NCBI RefSeq assembly: GCF_042453785.1
Contig: NC_091667.1
Span: forward strand, 21,875,501 to 21,939,500
From: Malus domestica
Taxonomy: Eukaryota > Streptophyta > Magnoliopsida > Rosales > Rosaceae
Reading direction: 5' to 3'
DNA: 64,000 bases
Below, piece by piece: positions 24,755 through 35,700 of the stretch; the first letter of the stretch is position 1, and each line of letters starts with the position of its first letter. A program made the translations under genes and the position numbers. Under the pieces are notes generated by a model. That model was not told the DNA's origin. It made no database searches and saw only the letters and a list, made by a program, of their open reading frames with translations.

Positions 24755-24764
24755 TTTTTATATA
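24755..24764 (-). promoter_or_regulatory. TATA box of ATG6
   Basis: TATATAAAAA on the minus strand. Transcription would begin near 24,730, downstream of the in-frame ATG at 24744, leaving the ATG at 24609 as the first usable start of the ATG6 frame. Confidence 0.5.
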
Positions 24765-24799
24765 CGAAAATGTTTCTTTACAAAAATTACTCATTTTTA

Positions 24800-26425
24800 A
24801 TAAATTTTCTACTAAACATGTTATGAGATTGTATTCAATTGAGAATTTGAAGGATTTTAATTATTTTAATGAATTTATGGATATTCAATCATAATTTTAA
24901 ATGATTCTTTGAAATTAAAATGTGTATTTAATCGGGATTTTAAGATAGTTAATAAATCCGAGGGTATTCAATTATGATTTCAAAGAAATTTATAACATTT
25001 TAGATGTATTTATTAGAAATTTCTTTTAAATAATATTAAAAAGTTGAGGAATTTGAGGAAAATTGAGTGATTTCGTAGTGCAATTTAAACATTCACAAAT
25101 CTCACATCTCCTCCTAAGTTTTCGAGGGATCGAATAAAATTTTTACATGAAATGTCTACTAATCAATTAAACTTCCTTAAAATCCATTAGAATCTCTTAA
25201 ATTCTCAATTCTATTTATAAATCCATTATAAATTCCCCACAAAATTGACTTTTTTTCCTTTCATTTTCTTTTGAAAACTCGATGGTATATTACATGCAAG
25301 GTCTAAAATATCGATATTATCCTGATATTTTCATCGAAATTTCCGTGTTTTTGGACTACCGATATTTCCGATATCATCGATATTTTAGACCTTGATAGGA
25401 ACTCTATGTGGTACTAAGTCATTCATATATCTTACTATGCAATGTATAAAGTGTAAAATATTGTACTAATTCATTATATATAAATGATTATGGTGTGTTT
25501 AAACTTCTTTCATTAATTACTACATATTTTCTACACTCACAATGTTTGCCAGCTCTCTATATAATCAACTTAAATCAGTTAAATTTATCATGCAATACAT
25601 TTCCTTTTTTTTTTGTGATAAACTAATAGATAATTGACTAAATAAACATCCTGCAAAGTTTCAATAAAAATTTCCAAGTTTTTCTTACAATTTCCGTGGT
25701 TTTTATTCAATTTTTATGGATATCGATAATATCCCGAAATTTTCATGTTTTTGGACTACCGATATTTCTGATATCATCAATATTTTATACCTTGGTTACA
25801 TGATGTATTTAATTGAGATTTTGAGGAATCTTAAAAGGTATTTAATTGGAATTTTAAGATAAAGTATTAATATCCTTAGAAATCCGAGAGTATTTAATTT
25901 GGAATTTGAAAAAGTTTATAACATTACAAATGTATTCAATTCTAAATTGATTTTAAAGAATTTGAAAAAGTTGAGAAATTAGATGAAATTGGAGAGATTT
26001 CGTACTGTATCCACAAATCTCACATCTTCCCATAAGATTTTGAAGAAATTAAATTAAAAATGCATATGAAATCTCTATAAATTAATTAACTCTATAAAAA
26101 TCCATTACAACCCAAGTATTAAATCAGGCTTTTATCTTTCAGTTTTCTTCTATATTTTGGGCTTATGTATTTAGGAGTTGCGAATTTTATTGCTTATGTC
26201 CTTATTATTAGTTATTCTATTCATAATACTTTTATTAATTAGAGGATTAAACTGGTAATTTCAAAGGATTTTGATTAACAGTAAGTGTGTTATTAATTAA
26301 TAGAGAGTATTTTATTTTTTAAAATTATTTTTTAGAAAGTACAAAATCATCTTAGCCGAAAAGGAAATAAAGACCCGACCCGGGATGTGATCCCGGATTG
26401 GTTACTGGTAAACACGGAAACTCGC
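24800..26425. repeat. AT-rich intergenic region with old repeats
   Basis: Between divergent ATG6 and SDE2. Besides the element at 25297-25794, several degenerate copies of a motif around ATTGAGATTTTGAGGAAT occur on both sides of it (for example 24,840, 24,920, 25,810 and 25,850). No gene is visible. Confidence 0.4.
25297..25794. mobile_element. hAT-like MITE
   Basis: A 498-bp AT-rich block starting CAAGGTCTAAAATATCGATA and ending TCAATATTTTATACCTTG. It is flanked by 8-bp near-identical repeats (ATTACATG at 25289-25296 and GTTACATG at 25795-25802). A second copy of the inverted end occurs inside (25,370-25,393), so a smaller foldback is nested in the first 100 bp. Confidence 0.65.
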
Positions 26426-26431
26426 GAACCG

Positions 26432-26439
26432 CATAAATA
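26432..26439 (+). promoter_or_regulatory. Possible TATA element of SDE2
   Basis: A CATAAATAT motif about 110 bp upstream of the ATG at 26542. Weak but well placed. Confidence 0.35.
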
Positions 26440-26541
26440 TCCAATCCCCAGAACAAACCACCTTTCCCTTTTCTCCTTCGACTCGATCGCCATCAATCTT
26501 TCGTCCTTCGAAACCCTAACTTCTCCCCTCAATTTTCATCA

Positions 26542-28915
26542 ATGGCGGAATCCACCGTCACCAAATCCAGCACCTACAACTTATTCGTGAAACTTTTGGA
26601 GGGCAAAACCCTAACCCTAAAATTCACAACCCCGAAGATCCCCGCCACTTCCATCAAGCACCTCTTATACAAAATCACCAAAATACCCCTCCATCACCAG
26701 CGCCTCGTCACCGGGACTCGCCAACTCAAGGATGATTCCGTCATCTCGTGTTCCTCCTCCGACGCGCCGTACTTCCCAACGGTGCATCTTCTGCTCCGGC
26801 TCGTCGGTGGAAAGGGCGGGTTCGGGTCGCTGCTGCGTGGGGCTGCGACGAAGGCCGGGCAGAAGAAGACGAGTAATTTCGACGCGTGTCGTGATATGAG
26901 TGGTCGGAGGCTGCGGCATGTTAATGCGGAGAAGAAGCTTGAGGAGTGGAGGGCTGAGGAAGAAGAGAGGATGCTCGAAAAGATGGCGGAGGATTATTTG
27001 AAGCGTATTGCGAAGAAGGGGAAAGTGGGAACTGGAGACGATAAGGCTGAGAAGTATGTGGCCAAGTATAGGGAGCAATCGGAACGCTGTGTTTCGGAGG
27101 TTTTGGATTCGGTTAAGGAGGCTGTTAAGGGAAAGCGTAGGGGGGCGGCCAAGGAACCAGTGGCAGATTCGAAAAGGCTGAAAATTTGGTAAGGATTTGT
27201 GTTGGGTTTTAATGGGTTCTGTTTATTTATGTTTGCTATGTTGATTTTGTGCTTGGAAATTGGAAATGATGAATTCGGAGGAATGCTTTTAGGAGAATGA
27301 AATAAAGTAATGCAATGGGGAAGTGATATGGTGGTTTGAGATAAATGGTTTATTTCTTTTATGAGTTGAAATGAATATTAGAATTTGGACGTGTTAGTTA
27401 TTGGTATAGAGGTTAGTATGAAAATTGAAGTCGAAAACTCACACGATATACATAATTTGGTTAACAAAGCCATGTTCTTTGCTTTTGATTTACGGGGGTC
27501 AATCGGATGATAGAGTGAAGGAAGGGAACCCATTAAGTTCATTTAGGATAGACAAGGTTTAGCCAGAAGGTTGCTTAGAGCAATGTCTGGTTTTTTATAT
27601 ATATTTTTTCATTTTATAATCTTGATTTCTGGCGAAACCTTGTTTCGGAAATCCTACATTTTTTTATTTCAGAAAGTTTTTGCAGAAACACTGTATCTTC
27701 CTGCCATTTCTCTTTAATATTGTTGTATAAGATGATTGTCATTGGTATTGATGTCTGATTTGTTGTTTTTGTAAGGATGGGCAAGAGGAAAATGGGCGAA
27801 AGTGATTCAGAGGATGACGACAGTGATAATGAAGATAAAAATGAGAAATCCATTGTATTAAATAATGGGAATAACTCAGATTCAAGTAAAGAAACTGAGA
27901 GAAGTTTGGATTCTGTGACTGGTAGGAAACAAGATGGTGAGATCTCAGGTGGGGGCTCAAGTGAGAGTGGCTCGGAGGAAGAGAAAGAGATGGTTGTGCA
28001 GGGAGCACAACCTTTTGGTGGAGGCCCTGGTCAAGAATCTCTTGATAACGAGAAGAATGAGATGGTTGAACCAGTGATTCCTGAAGAGAAGATGGTTAGT
28101 AGTGCAAGTGTTACTTGTTCAGAGCTTGATACGGTTTCGGGAGTTGAAGCAGATCAAGATGGAAAGATAGGTTGCAGTGGACCTGAGATGGGAAATCTGA
28201 ATGAAGTAGTTGGTCAATCCCAGAAGGTTCCTAGTTCAGGGCATGGGCAAGAAATTGAAAGTGCATCAGTCATTGCTGAAGCCAATGATTCAGGAGTTCA
28301 GGAGGAAACAGTTGCGAGTGGAAACACTCTAGAGATAGAGAAGCCACTGAATTTTGATGAGTACGGTTCAGCAGCTGAAATGGAGGTATGCTTCTAAGTT
28401 TTTAATCATATTAATAATCTTTTTATTTAAATTTATGTTACTGCTAAAGCGATTTAGGGTTTTTGCGGCCTCCATTACTCTTCCAATTAAATGTTTTAGG
28501 GCGTTGGTTAAGTTCTTGAAGCTGAATTTTTCGCTTTCCCCTGTTTGTTGATTATGTATAATACAGTCCGCCTTGTGAACATGACTAGGCATGTCCACGT
28601 TGAAAGCTAAATTAATGCCCATATTAATTATTACATCCCTGCCTCGTTGCTTTTGTCTCACACCTTGCACCTTCATCTTGCCCACCATGGTCATTTTAGT
28701 TGGGGAGGGCTCTGACTTCAAATCGTTAGTAAGCAGAATCAACATGACTTTCCACCTTTCTATTGTAGGTTCTTGGCCGGGAAAGGTTAAAGTCTGAACT
28801 GCAAACTCGTGGGCTAAAGTGCGGGGGTACTCTGCAGGAGCAAGCTGCGAGGCTTTTCATGCTAAAAGCTACCCCGATCGAGAAGATTCCAAAGAAGCTC
28901 CTTGCAAAGAAATGA
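26542..28915 (+). CDS. SDE2: SDE2-type splicing / genome-stability regulator
   Basis: Predicted 467-aa nuclear protein. Exons 26542-27188, 27776-28385 and 28769-28915 join in phase (TG/G gives Trp at junction 1). Residues 1-90 form the ubiquitin-like SDE2 domain, ending in the invariant [13 protein letters not shown]. In yeast and human SDE2 the GG-KGG site is cut by a deubiquitinase to release the active form starting with Lys. The following segment ([21 protein letters not shown]) is the most conserved part of the family and contacts the spliceosome. The middle exon is acidic and low-complexity ([12 protein letters not shown]). The C-terminal exon holds a SAP-like motif ([24 protein letters not shown]), as in animal SDE2. 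Confidence 0.93.
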
Positions 28916-29212
28916 CAACATTATGTACTTCATTTAACTTTATACTTTCTAGAAGAAGAAAAAATCTCATCAATGTATGAATATCGGGGTTTCGATGTGT
29001 ATATTTCTATCTCTGCCCGTTTGTCGGACTAATTTTGTACTTGTGTACCATGATGCTTTGACTGATGCAATAATATATGTGCAACTTTCGTTTTGTGAAA
29101 TTCACTGTCGTCCCATAATTTAGTCTTGTTTTTCCACAAAACTACATGTTCTATTGTCGGCATCCACAAAATGTGAGCATGTACAATGAAAAACACAAAA
29201 AGGAGAGAAATT

Positions 29213-32100
29213 TCAGACATTGTTTGAGTCAACGTGAGCCGGAGACGTTGAGTTGACGTGAGCCGGGGACGTTGAGTTGACATGAGCCGGGGACGGGTTG
29301 TTCCGGCAAACTGGGCATGAACTGTTCAGTTTCAGCCACTCATCAATACAATCAGCATGGAAGCAGTGTTTGCATTCTGGTATGCATCTCACCGTCTCTT
29401 TGGTGAGATACTCCGACAAGCATATAGCGCAGGTGGTATCGTTGTGTCCCGGAAGGCGCTTACTCTCCCCAAGAACTAGCATCTGGTAGGATTCAATGGT
29501 TGTCTGATCCAAACCAACTGTTACAACGGCGGGGGGTTGTGGTGGCGATTCTGCATTAACCGCGGTGGACCTTCGCTGTGCAGCATTACCCCTGCCACTG
29601 ATACAAGCAAAGCAGCCAATCACAACTGCGCATGCGGTGGCTGGTACCGTGATGGACAAGCAAATGATCCTGAAAACATATAAACCATAGCTTGATCCTC
29701 CTAGAATTTGAAGCCATTTGTTAGTGCTGGAAAACGAGCTCTTGACCTGTCGTTGTTTGAATCTGAAATGCAGTAGGCTAAAGAAAATGGCCCTATCTAT
29801 CCACCACTTAATTTTTTTAATTTTTTTTTATATCCTAGTGATGTTTTTATATTACAAAGAATTACTATTATTAATTTTTTTCCCTTAATAATATTATCTA
29901 TTCTCCTCCATTTCTTATTCTTTAAAAAAAAATAAAAAAACAGATTGGAATTTGACTTTTGGCCCCGGCCCCTGCAAGATAACGTGTTGAACCTTTTTAA
30001 ATCGATAAGAAGGCGTACCGTGTGCCATATTACAAGGGCAAGATGAACTTTTCTTCGTTGCTGATTCTTTATTTAGTAGACATTTTATGCTTTTAAAAAC
30101 ATATTTGAAATTGCTTTTATTAATAATACTTCTAATAATAATCTAGTGTAAACAAATACTGTAATGCGTAATGAAATAACTTCTAACATTGAGAAAAGAA
30201 GTATCGCTCTAAAATAATAGATGGTCGGTCAAATTGTGTAAGTTTTAGTTTCTACTCTTCCTCTTAAGTTTTATCATGATTAACTACAAAACTACAACTT
30301 GCAAAGGTAAGTGACTTTCAACCCCATCTTACTTATCTTGAATAAATCAAAAGAGAATTGAGGAACGAAAACAAGACCAAAAACGGTGCAAAAGAAGAAA
30401 ACGAGAGTATGAAACCCTTTATGAACTTTCAATGGAAAATTGCAATCATGCAAATATGTGAATTAGAAAAGGAGAAATTAGGTTCTCATCCTTACTTTTG
30501 CTACTTCATTGATTAAAACCTTATTCTTTTTCAATTTTTGATCATGGTCCTTGGTATTAATAACATCATTAGTTATTTCAATAATAAAATATTTTTTATT
30601 TCTAAATATATTCATTTAATGTTAAAAATGTTACCATTAGTATATTTTTATCATATATTTTTATTTTTAGTTTGTACCCATTTTTAATTTGTACCAATTT
30701 TCTTTTTAGTTTTAATTTGTACCCATATATTAATTTCTTTTTATGCCCATATTTTTTAAAGTTTTATTTGTATTTGTACCCATATTTTTTTATTTATTTG
30801 TACCCATTTTTATTTTTGCTAAATGTACCCATGCTAATTATATGTACCCATTCATGTAATTTTTTCAAATTTTTAATCTTAAAATGTACTCATTCTTAAA
30901 TATACCAATTTGTTATATGTAAAATGTACCACTTTTTTATATATAAAATCTATTCAATTTTTTTCTAATCCATTTTTAAACATATATGGGTACATTCTTT
31001 TTTCTTTGATTTGAGAATGTATCCATGTTAAGTTTAATCGAAAAAATTTACTAATATTATTAAGCCTAATATCTCTTTCTTTCTTTTTTTGTGATTTTGA
31101 AGAATGTACTCATGTTTTGATACAATAATTTTTTAGTTAATTTTGATGAATGTACCCATGTTTATATACACACACACAATAGTATATTTATATTTTAATA
31201 TTTTTAATCCCACAAATTATGGTTTTTTTATTTAAAATCTCATTAATATAAACAAATATAAATATAAATTTTTAATTTAAAAAATATTGTAACGTACATA
31301 GAAATAAATTATCATATTAATTTCAGGAACTTTGATAAAAAATTGAAAACCAATAAGGTTTTAGTCGAAAAATATTCATAGTTAGGGACCGCAACCAAAT
31401 CTCCCATTAGAAAATTACCTGCTGTTGAATTGAAGGTGCAACCGAGTTCTTGGGTGGTGTTGCTGATAAATCCACAAATGCCACCTTCCACCTCACAACT
31501 ACTGCAAGAAGGCTCATACCAAGTCAAACTAAGATCCCAGTCAAGGTTGGTTGAGAATCCGTCCTCCGTCTGAACCTGCCCGCAAACCGGAACCTCCAAT
31601 GTGTCAACAATCTGGCACGTGGCGGACATCGAATTCGCCAGGGTGGCGGAAGGGGTGGCCAGAACCGAGGTGGTGGAGTTGCTGAGGCAGTCAATGGGAG
31701 TGAACCTCGACTTGGTGAACGAAGCCGGGCAGCTGAGGAAGGTGTAGTTCTGGTACGTGGGAGTAACAAAAGGAGAGCCCGAGAGATTGAGGGTTAGAAG
31801 CCTTCGAGGGAGGCATTTTTCGGGGTCGAAAAGTTGGATTTCTTGTGTGGCATAGCTGATTCGTCTGACGAAAAAGTCGCCGGAGTTTGGAAGTTTTAGA
31901 GTTGTTTGACCGTGGCTGTTGCAGGCCAGGTTGAAGCCCGGGAAACCGCAGTTTTTGGGTTGTTTGGGTACTAACCGGAAAGGGAATCGGATTGGGAAGC
32001 TGTCGTCACCGCCACAATCGGAAGCCGGGCAATCATTGAGTGCAGAGATGTGGGTGAAGAGGAGGAAGAGAAGGGGAAAGAGGAGGTGTGAGATGTCCAT
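29213..32100 (-). CDS. RING-H2 E3 ubiquitin ligase, ATL20-22 type, with GUB_WAK domain
   Basis: Predicted 389-aa type I membrane protein. Exon 1 (32100-31419) encodes a signal peptide (MDISHLLFPLLFLLFTHIS) and a cysteine-rich GUB_WAK galacturonan-binding-like domain (CGGDDSFPIRFPF, CGFPGFNLAC, CQIVDTLEVPV, CEVEGGICGF). Exon 2 (29700-29213) gives a membrane span (VFRIICLSITVPATACAVV) and the GLD-like stretch. The RING-H2 finger CAICLSEY...CKHCFHADCIDEWL...CPVCR has all eight zinc ligands. The intron acceptor TTCTAG at 29701 was chosen because it alone keeps phase. Such proteins probably sense wall fragments and ubiquitinate unknown partners. Three tandem 8-aa units (SPAHVNST) end the protein and may be specific to this lineage. 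The 1.7-kb intron is AT-rich. Confidence 0.86.
29222..29300 (-). repeat. 24-bp minisatellite in the RING-H2 3' coding end
   Basis: Three tandem copies of a 24-bp unit containing ACGTGAGCCGGGGACGTTGA (plus-strand view) encode SPAHVNST, SPAHVNST and SPAHVDSN. The unit length preserves the reading frame. Confidence 0.9.
30660..31165 (+). repeat. TGTACCCAT-rich region in the ATL intron
   Basis: The motif TGTACCCAT or a close variant recurs more than ten times in about 500 bp at irregular 20-60 bp spacing inside very AT-rich DNA. It is not a strict tandem array. No function is evident. Confidence 0.6.
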
Positions 32101-32731
32101 GTTATCTCAGAAGGACTAAAACATGAATGACAAAGCTTCGTTAACAACCCGAAAGTCGAAGTTCGACTTGAGTTTAAATATTTCTCCTCGTAATTTAGAT
32201 AAATTTTATATAAAATTGGTTATATTTATATAAAAATCCAAAAGTCAAAAGCTTATAAAGTAATTATCACTAAGTGCTCATTGCTTATCACAATCATTTC
32301 TTAGTAAGCTTTTACAAATTAAAATATGTTTTTGTAATCATATTTTATAATTTCAAATTCTAGGTCAGAGATGAATCCTTTGGTCATCCATTAAGCATAA
32401 GAATGATCATTAGAGATTAATTAATGTTTAAGTAATTAATTTCAAAGATTTCATCTGAGCCGTTCATTGATTTCATTCACAAGTATGTGTGTGAGTGTGA
32501 GCATGTAAACATGTATATGTAGCAGCACATCATGTGCCCATTTGTTCTACAAGAACGACCAAATCTATCTCTAACAGGAAATTAAGCTATTAACTGAAAT
32601 ATTTTCTTAGTATCTGATTATTTGAAAGGCGTTTTAAGTTCCCTTTCGGAGACTAGCAACTGGCAATAACCTGTGGAGTTCCGGGAATCTGTTTCGTGTA
32701 GCTTGGCAAGCAAGTTTTGAGGCGTGGGACT
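32101..32731. other. Gene-free AT-rich stretch
   Basis: Holds the 5' flank of the ATL-type gene and the 3' flank of the unidentified gene. No further feature seen. Confidence 0.4.
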
Positions 32732-35700
32732 TTACAGGAGCTGCTGTGAGATTCTGATGGATGCTACTTCTCCTTGAAGTCCAGCTCTCATGACATGGCA
32801 TTTCACTTGAAGTCCTGGTATATAGAATATCGATGAAATATCGAAGTTAGAAATGGATTTTGTCACTTAGATTCTCGATTAAGCTGAGTTCGGTTATGTT
32901 TATGGAAAATCGACTAACTAGTACCTTCGTTCTTCTGCAAATTTGTGTTGACTGCAACTGCATGTAGAGTAATGACAGCCTTTGGTTGCCAGTCTGTTGG
33001 TTTGCCCACCCATGGCTTGAGATTAAACACTGCTGCTGTTTAATTTGACATTAAACCAGATCAATTTATACGATCAACAAACGCTAGTGGTTGAAATTAT
33101 GGTTAAAATGTGTGTTTGGGAAAAATGCCATGCGGGAATTTGTTGCTACATGTAACAAGAAGTTGCTGAAACAGCAAATACCAGTGTCACATATACTAAA
33201 CCAATCCGTGGTATGGCCAAGTGACTAATGAGTATCTGAAGTTACATATACAGGGAAAAGAGTATCTGAAGTTACTGTTAGGAATGTCGGTACTACAAGA
33301 TAGAGAATGCACAAGGTAAAGTAGAAAATGGACGCCAAGAATTTATGTGGTTCGGCAATTTATGCCTACGTCCACCAAACAAGGAATCTTCACTATATGA
33401 AAAAAGATGAATACAACAAGAGTAGTCTTACCAAGCCAAAGACAAGGCTTGATGGATACAAGAAAGTATAACACACACTTTCTATCACTCTAAACTTCAC
33501 TCACACAATGTGTAGTGGAACACTCTCACTCTCACTCTTGGAGTGGAACTCTAGCTTTGGACTTGATCCTTTGCTACTCACTCTTAGTTCTCTATTGGTT
33601 ACATCACACCCATATTTATAGGTGAGGGCTTGGCATTCTACTAGTTTCTAGTTCCTTCTTCAAACCTCTAGTATAGAAAAATCTAGACTAGCCACATACT
33701 TGTAGCTTCTAGATCTTTCCATTTGCAACCAAGGAAGCTAGTACTCTCTAGCTTCTTCCATCAACTTAATAACATGCTAGAATTGTCTAGCAAGCTCCAG
33801 CCTCATCTCTTGCTTACTAGAATAATCTAGAACATTGATCATGGGCTGGACCATATACCAACAATCTCCCCCTCCAGTCCATGAGGGAGGAATTCCGATC
33901 ATGACTCCAAGTTACCTGGAGTTCATCCCAGCAGCTTTAATGCAGAATTCCAACTTTGATTTTGTGACTACCTTTGTCAACATGTCTGAAGAATTATTAT
34001 CGGTATGAATCTTCTTCAGCTGCAGCAACTTGTTCTCGATAGCGTCTCTAATCCAGTGATAACGAATATCAATGTGCTTAGTGCGTGAATGATATGTAGT
34101 GTTCTTGCTCAAGTCCAGAGCACTCTGACTATCACAATAAATGCCATAATCACTTTGCTTCAAACCCAACTCTTGGAGAAACTGCTTCAGCCACAACAAC
34201 TCCTTGCATGCTTCTGTAGCGGCTATGTATTCAGCCTCGGTTGTGGACAAAGCAACACACTTTTGCAACTTGGATTGCCAAGACACGGCTCCCCCGGCAA
34301 AAGTGAACAAGTACCCAGATGTAGATTTTCTACCATCCAGGTCACCTCCCATGTCAGCATCTGTAAATCCTTCCAAGATTGGTTTGGAACCGCCAAAGCA
34401 CAAGCACATCTTAGAAGTCCCCTTCAAATATCTGAGAATCCACTTAACGGCTTCCCAGTGGTCCTTCCCTGGATTAGAGAGAAACCTGCTCACCACACCT
34501 ACTGCATGAGCAATATCTGGTCGTGTGCACACCATTGCATACATGATACTTCCTACTGCTGAAGAGTAGGGAACAACTGCCATTTTCTCCTTTTCTTCAT
34601 ATGTTTTTGGACACGACTCTTTGCTCAACTTGATATGATTGGCTAAAGGTGAGCTTACCGGTTTGGCTGCTTTCATGTTGAACCTTTCAAGCACCCGTTC
34701 AACATACTTTTCTTGTGACAGCCACAACTTCTTGGATTTTCTGTCACGAATTATCTCCATGCCCAAAATCTGCTTGGCTGGCCCTAAGTCCTTCATGTCA
34801 AAGGACTTAGATAACTCTTCTTTGAGCTTTTTAATCATAGAAGCATCTTGTCCGACAATCAACATGTCATCAACATAAAGCAATAAGATGATGAATGTAC
34901 CTCCAGAAAATTGTTTGATATAGACACAAGAGTCAGCATGAGTTCTCTTGTACCCATTACTCACCGTGAATGAGTTGAACTTCTTATTCCACTGTCTCGG
35001 AGCCTGCTTAAGACCATATAAACTTTTCTTGAGCTTGCACACCAAATTTTCTTTACCTTTGACTTCAAAGCCTTTGGGTTGCTCCATGTATATCTCCTCT
35101 TCTAAATTGCCGTGGAGAAATGCAGTTTTAACATCTAACTGCTCGAGCTCAAGATCCATGCTTGCTGCCATACCAAGGATAACTCGAATGGAAGTCATCT
35201 TCACCACCGGTGAGAAAATCTCATCAAAGTCAACTCCTTTCTTTTGACCAAAACCTTTGACAACCAAACGAGCCTTGTACCTTGTCATGTTGTCGTCTCT
35301 TTTCAATTTGAACACCCACCTGTTTTTCAATGCTTTCCTGCCCTTTGGAAGCTCCACCAGCTCATAGGTATCATTCTTTGATAAGGAATCCATCTCCGAC
35401 TCCATTGCCTTCATCCATTTGTCACTGTCGTTATGAGCTCTGGCCTCCTCATATGTTTCGGGCTCTCCATAATTAGTCAACATGATATACTCTGATGAAG
35501 AATACTTGGTAGACGGTCTTCGACTTCTGATGGATCTTCTGACCTGATCTTCATTCTCTTGTAGGGCTGGAGGCTCCCCCTGATTGGGTTCTCCTTGAAT
35601 ATGCTCTTCTTGACTAGGCTCCCCCTGATCAGCAATCTCATGGTTTGGCACATCTTGATCAGGCTCCTCTTGATTAGCATTATCTGATTCTGCAGGCACT

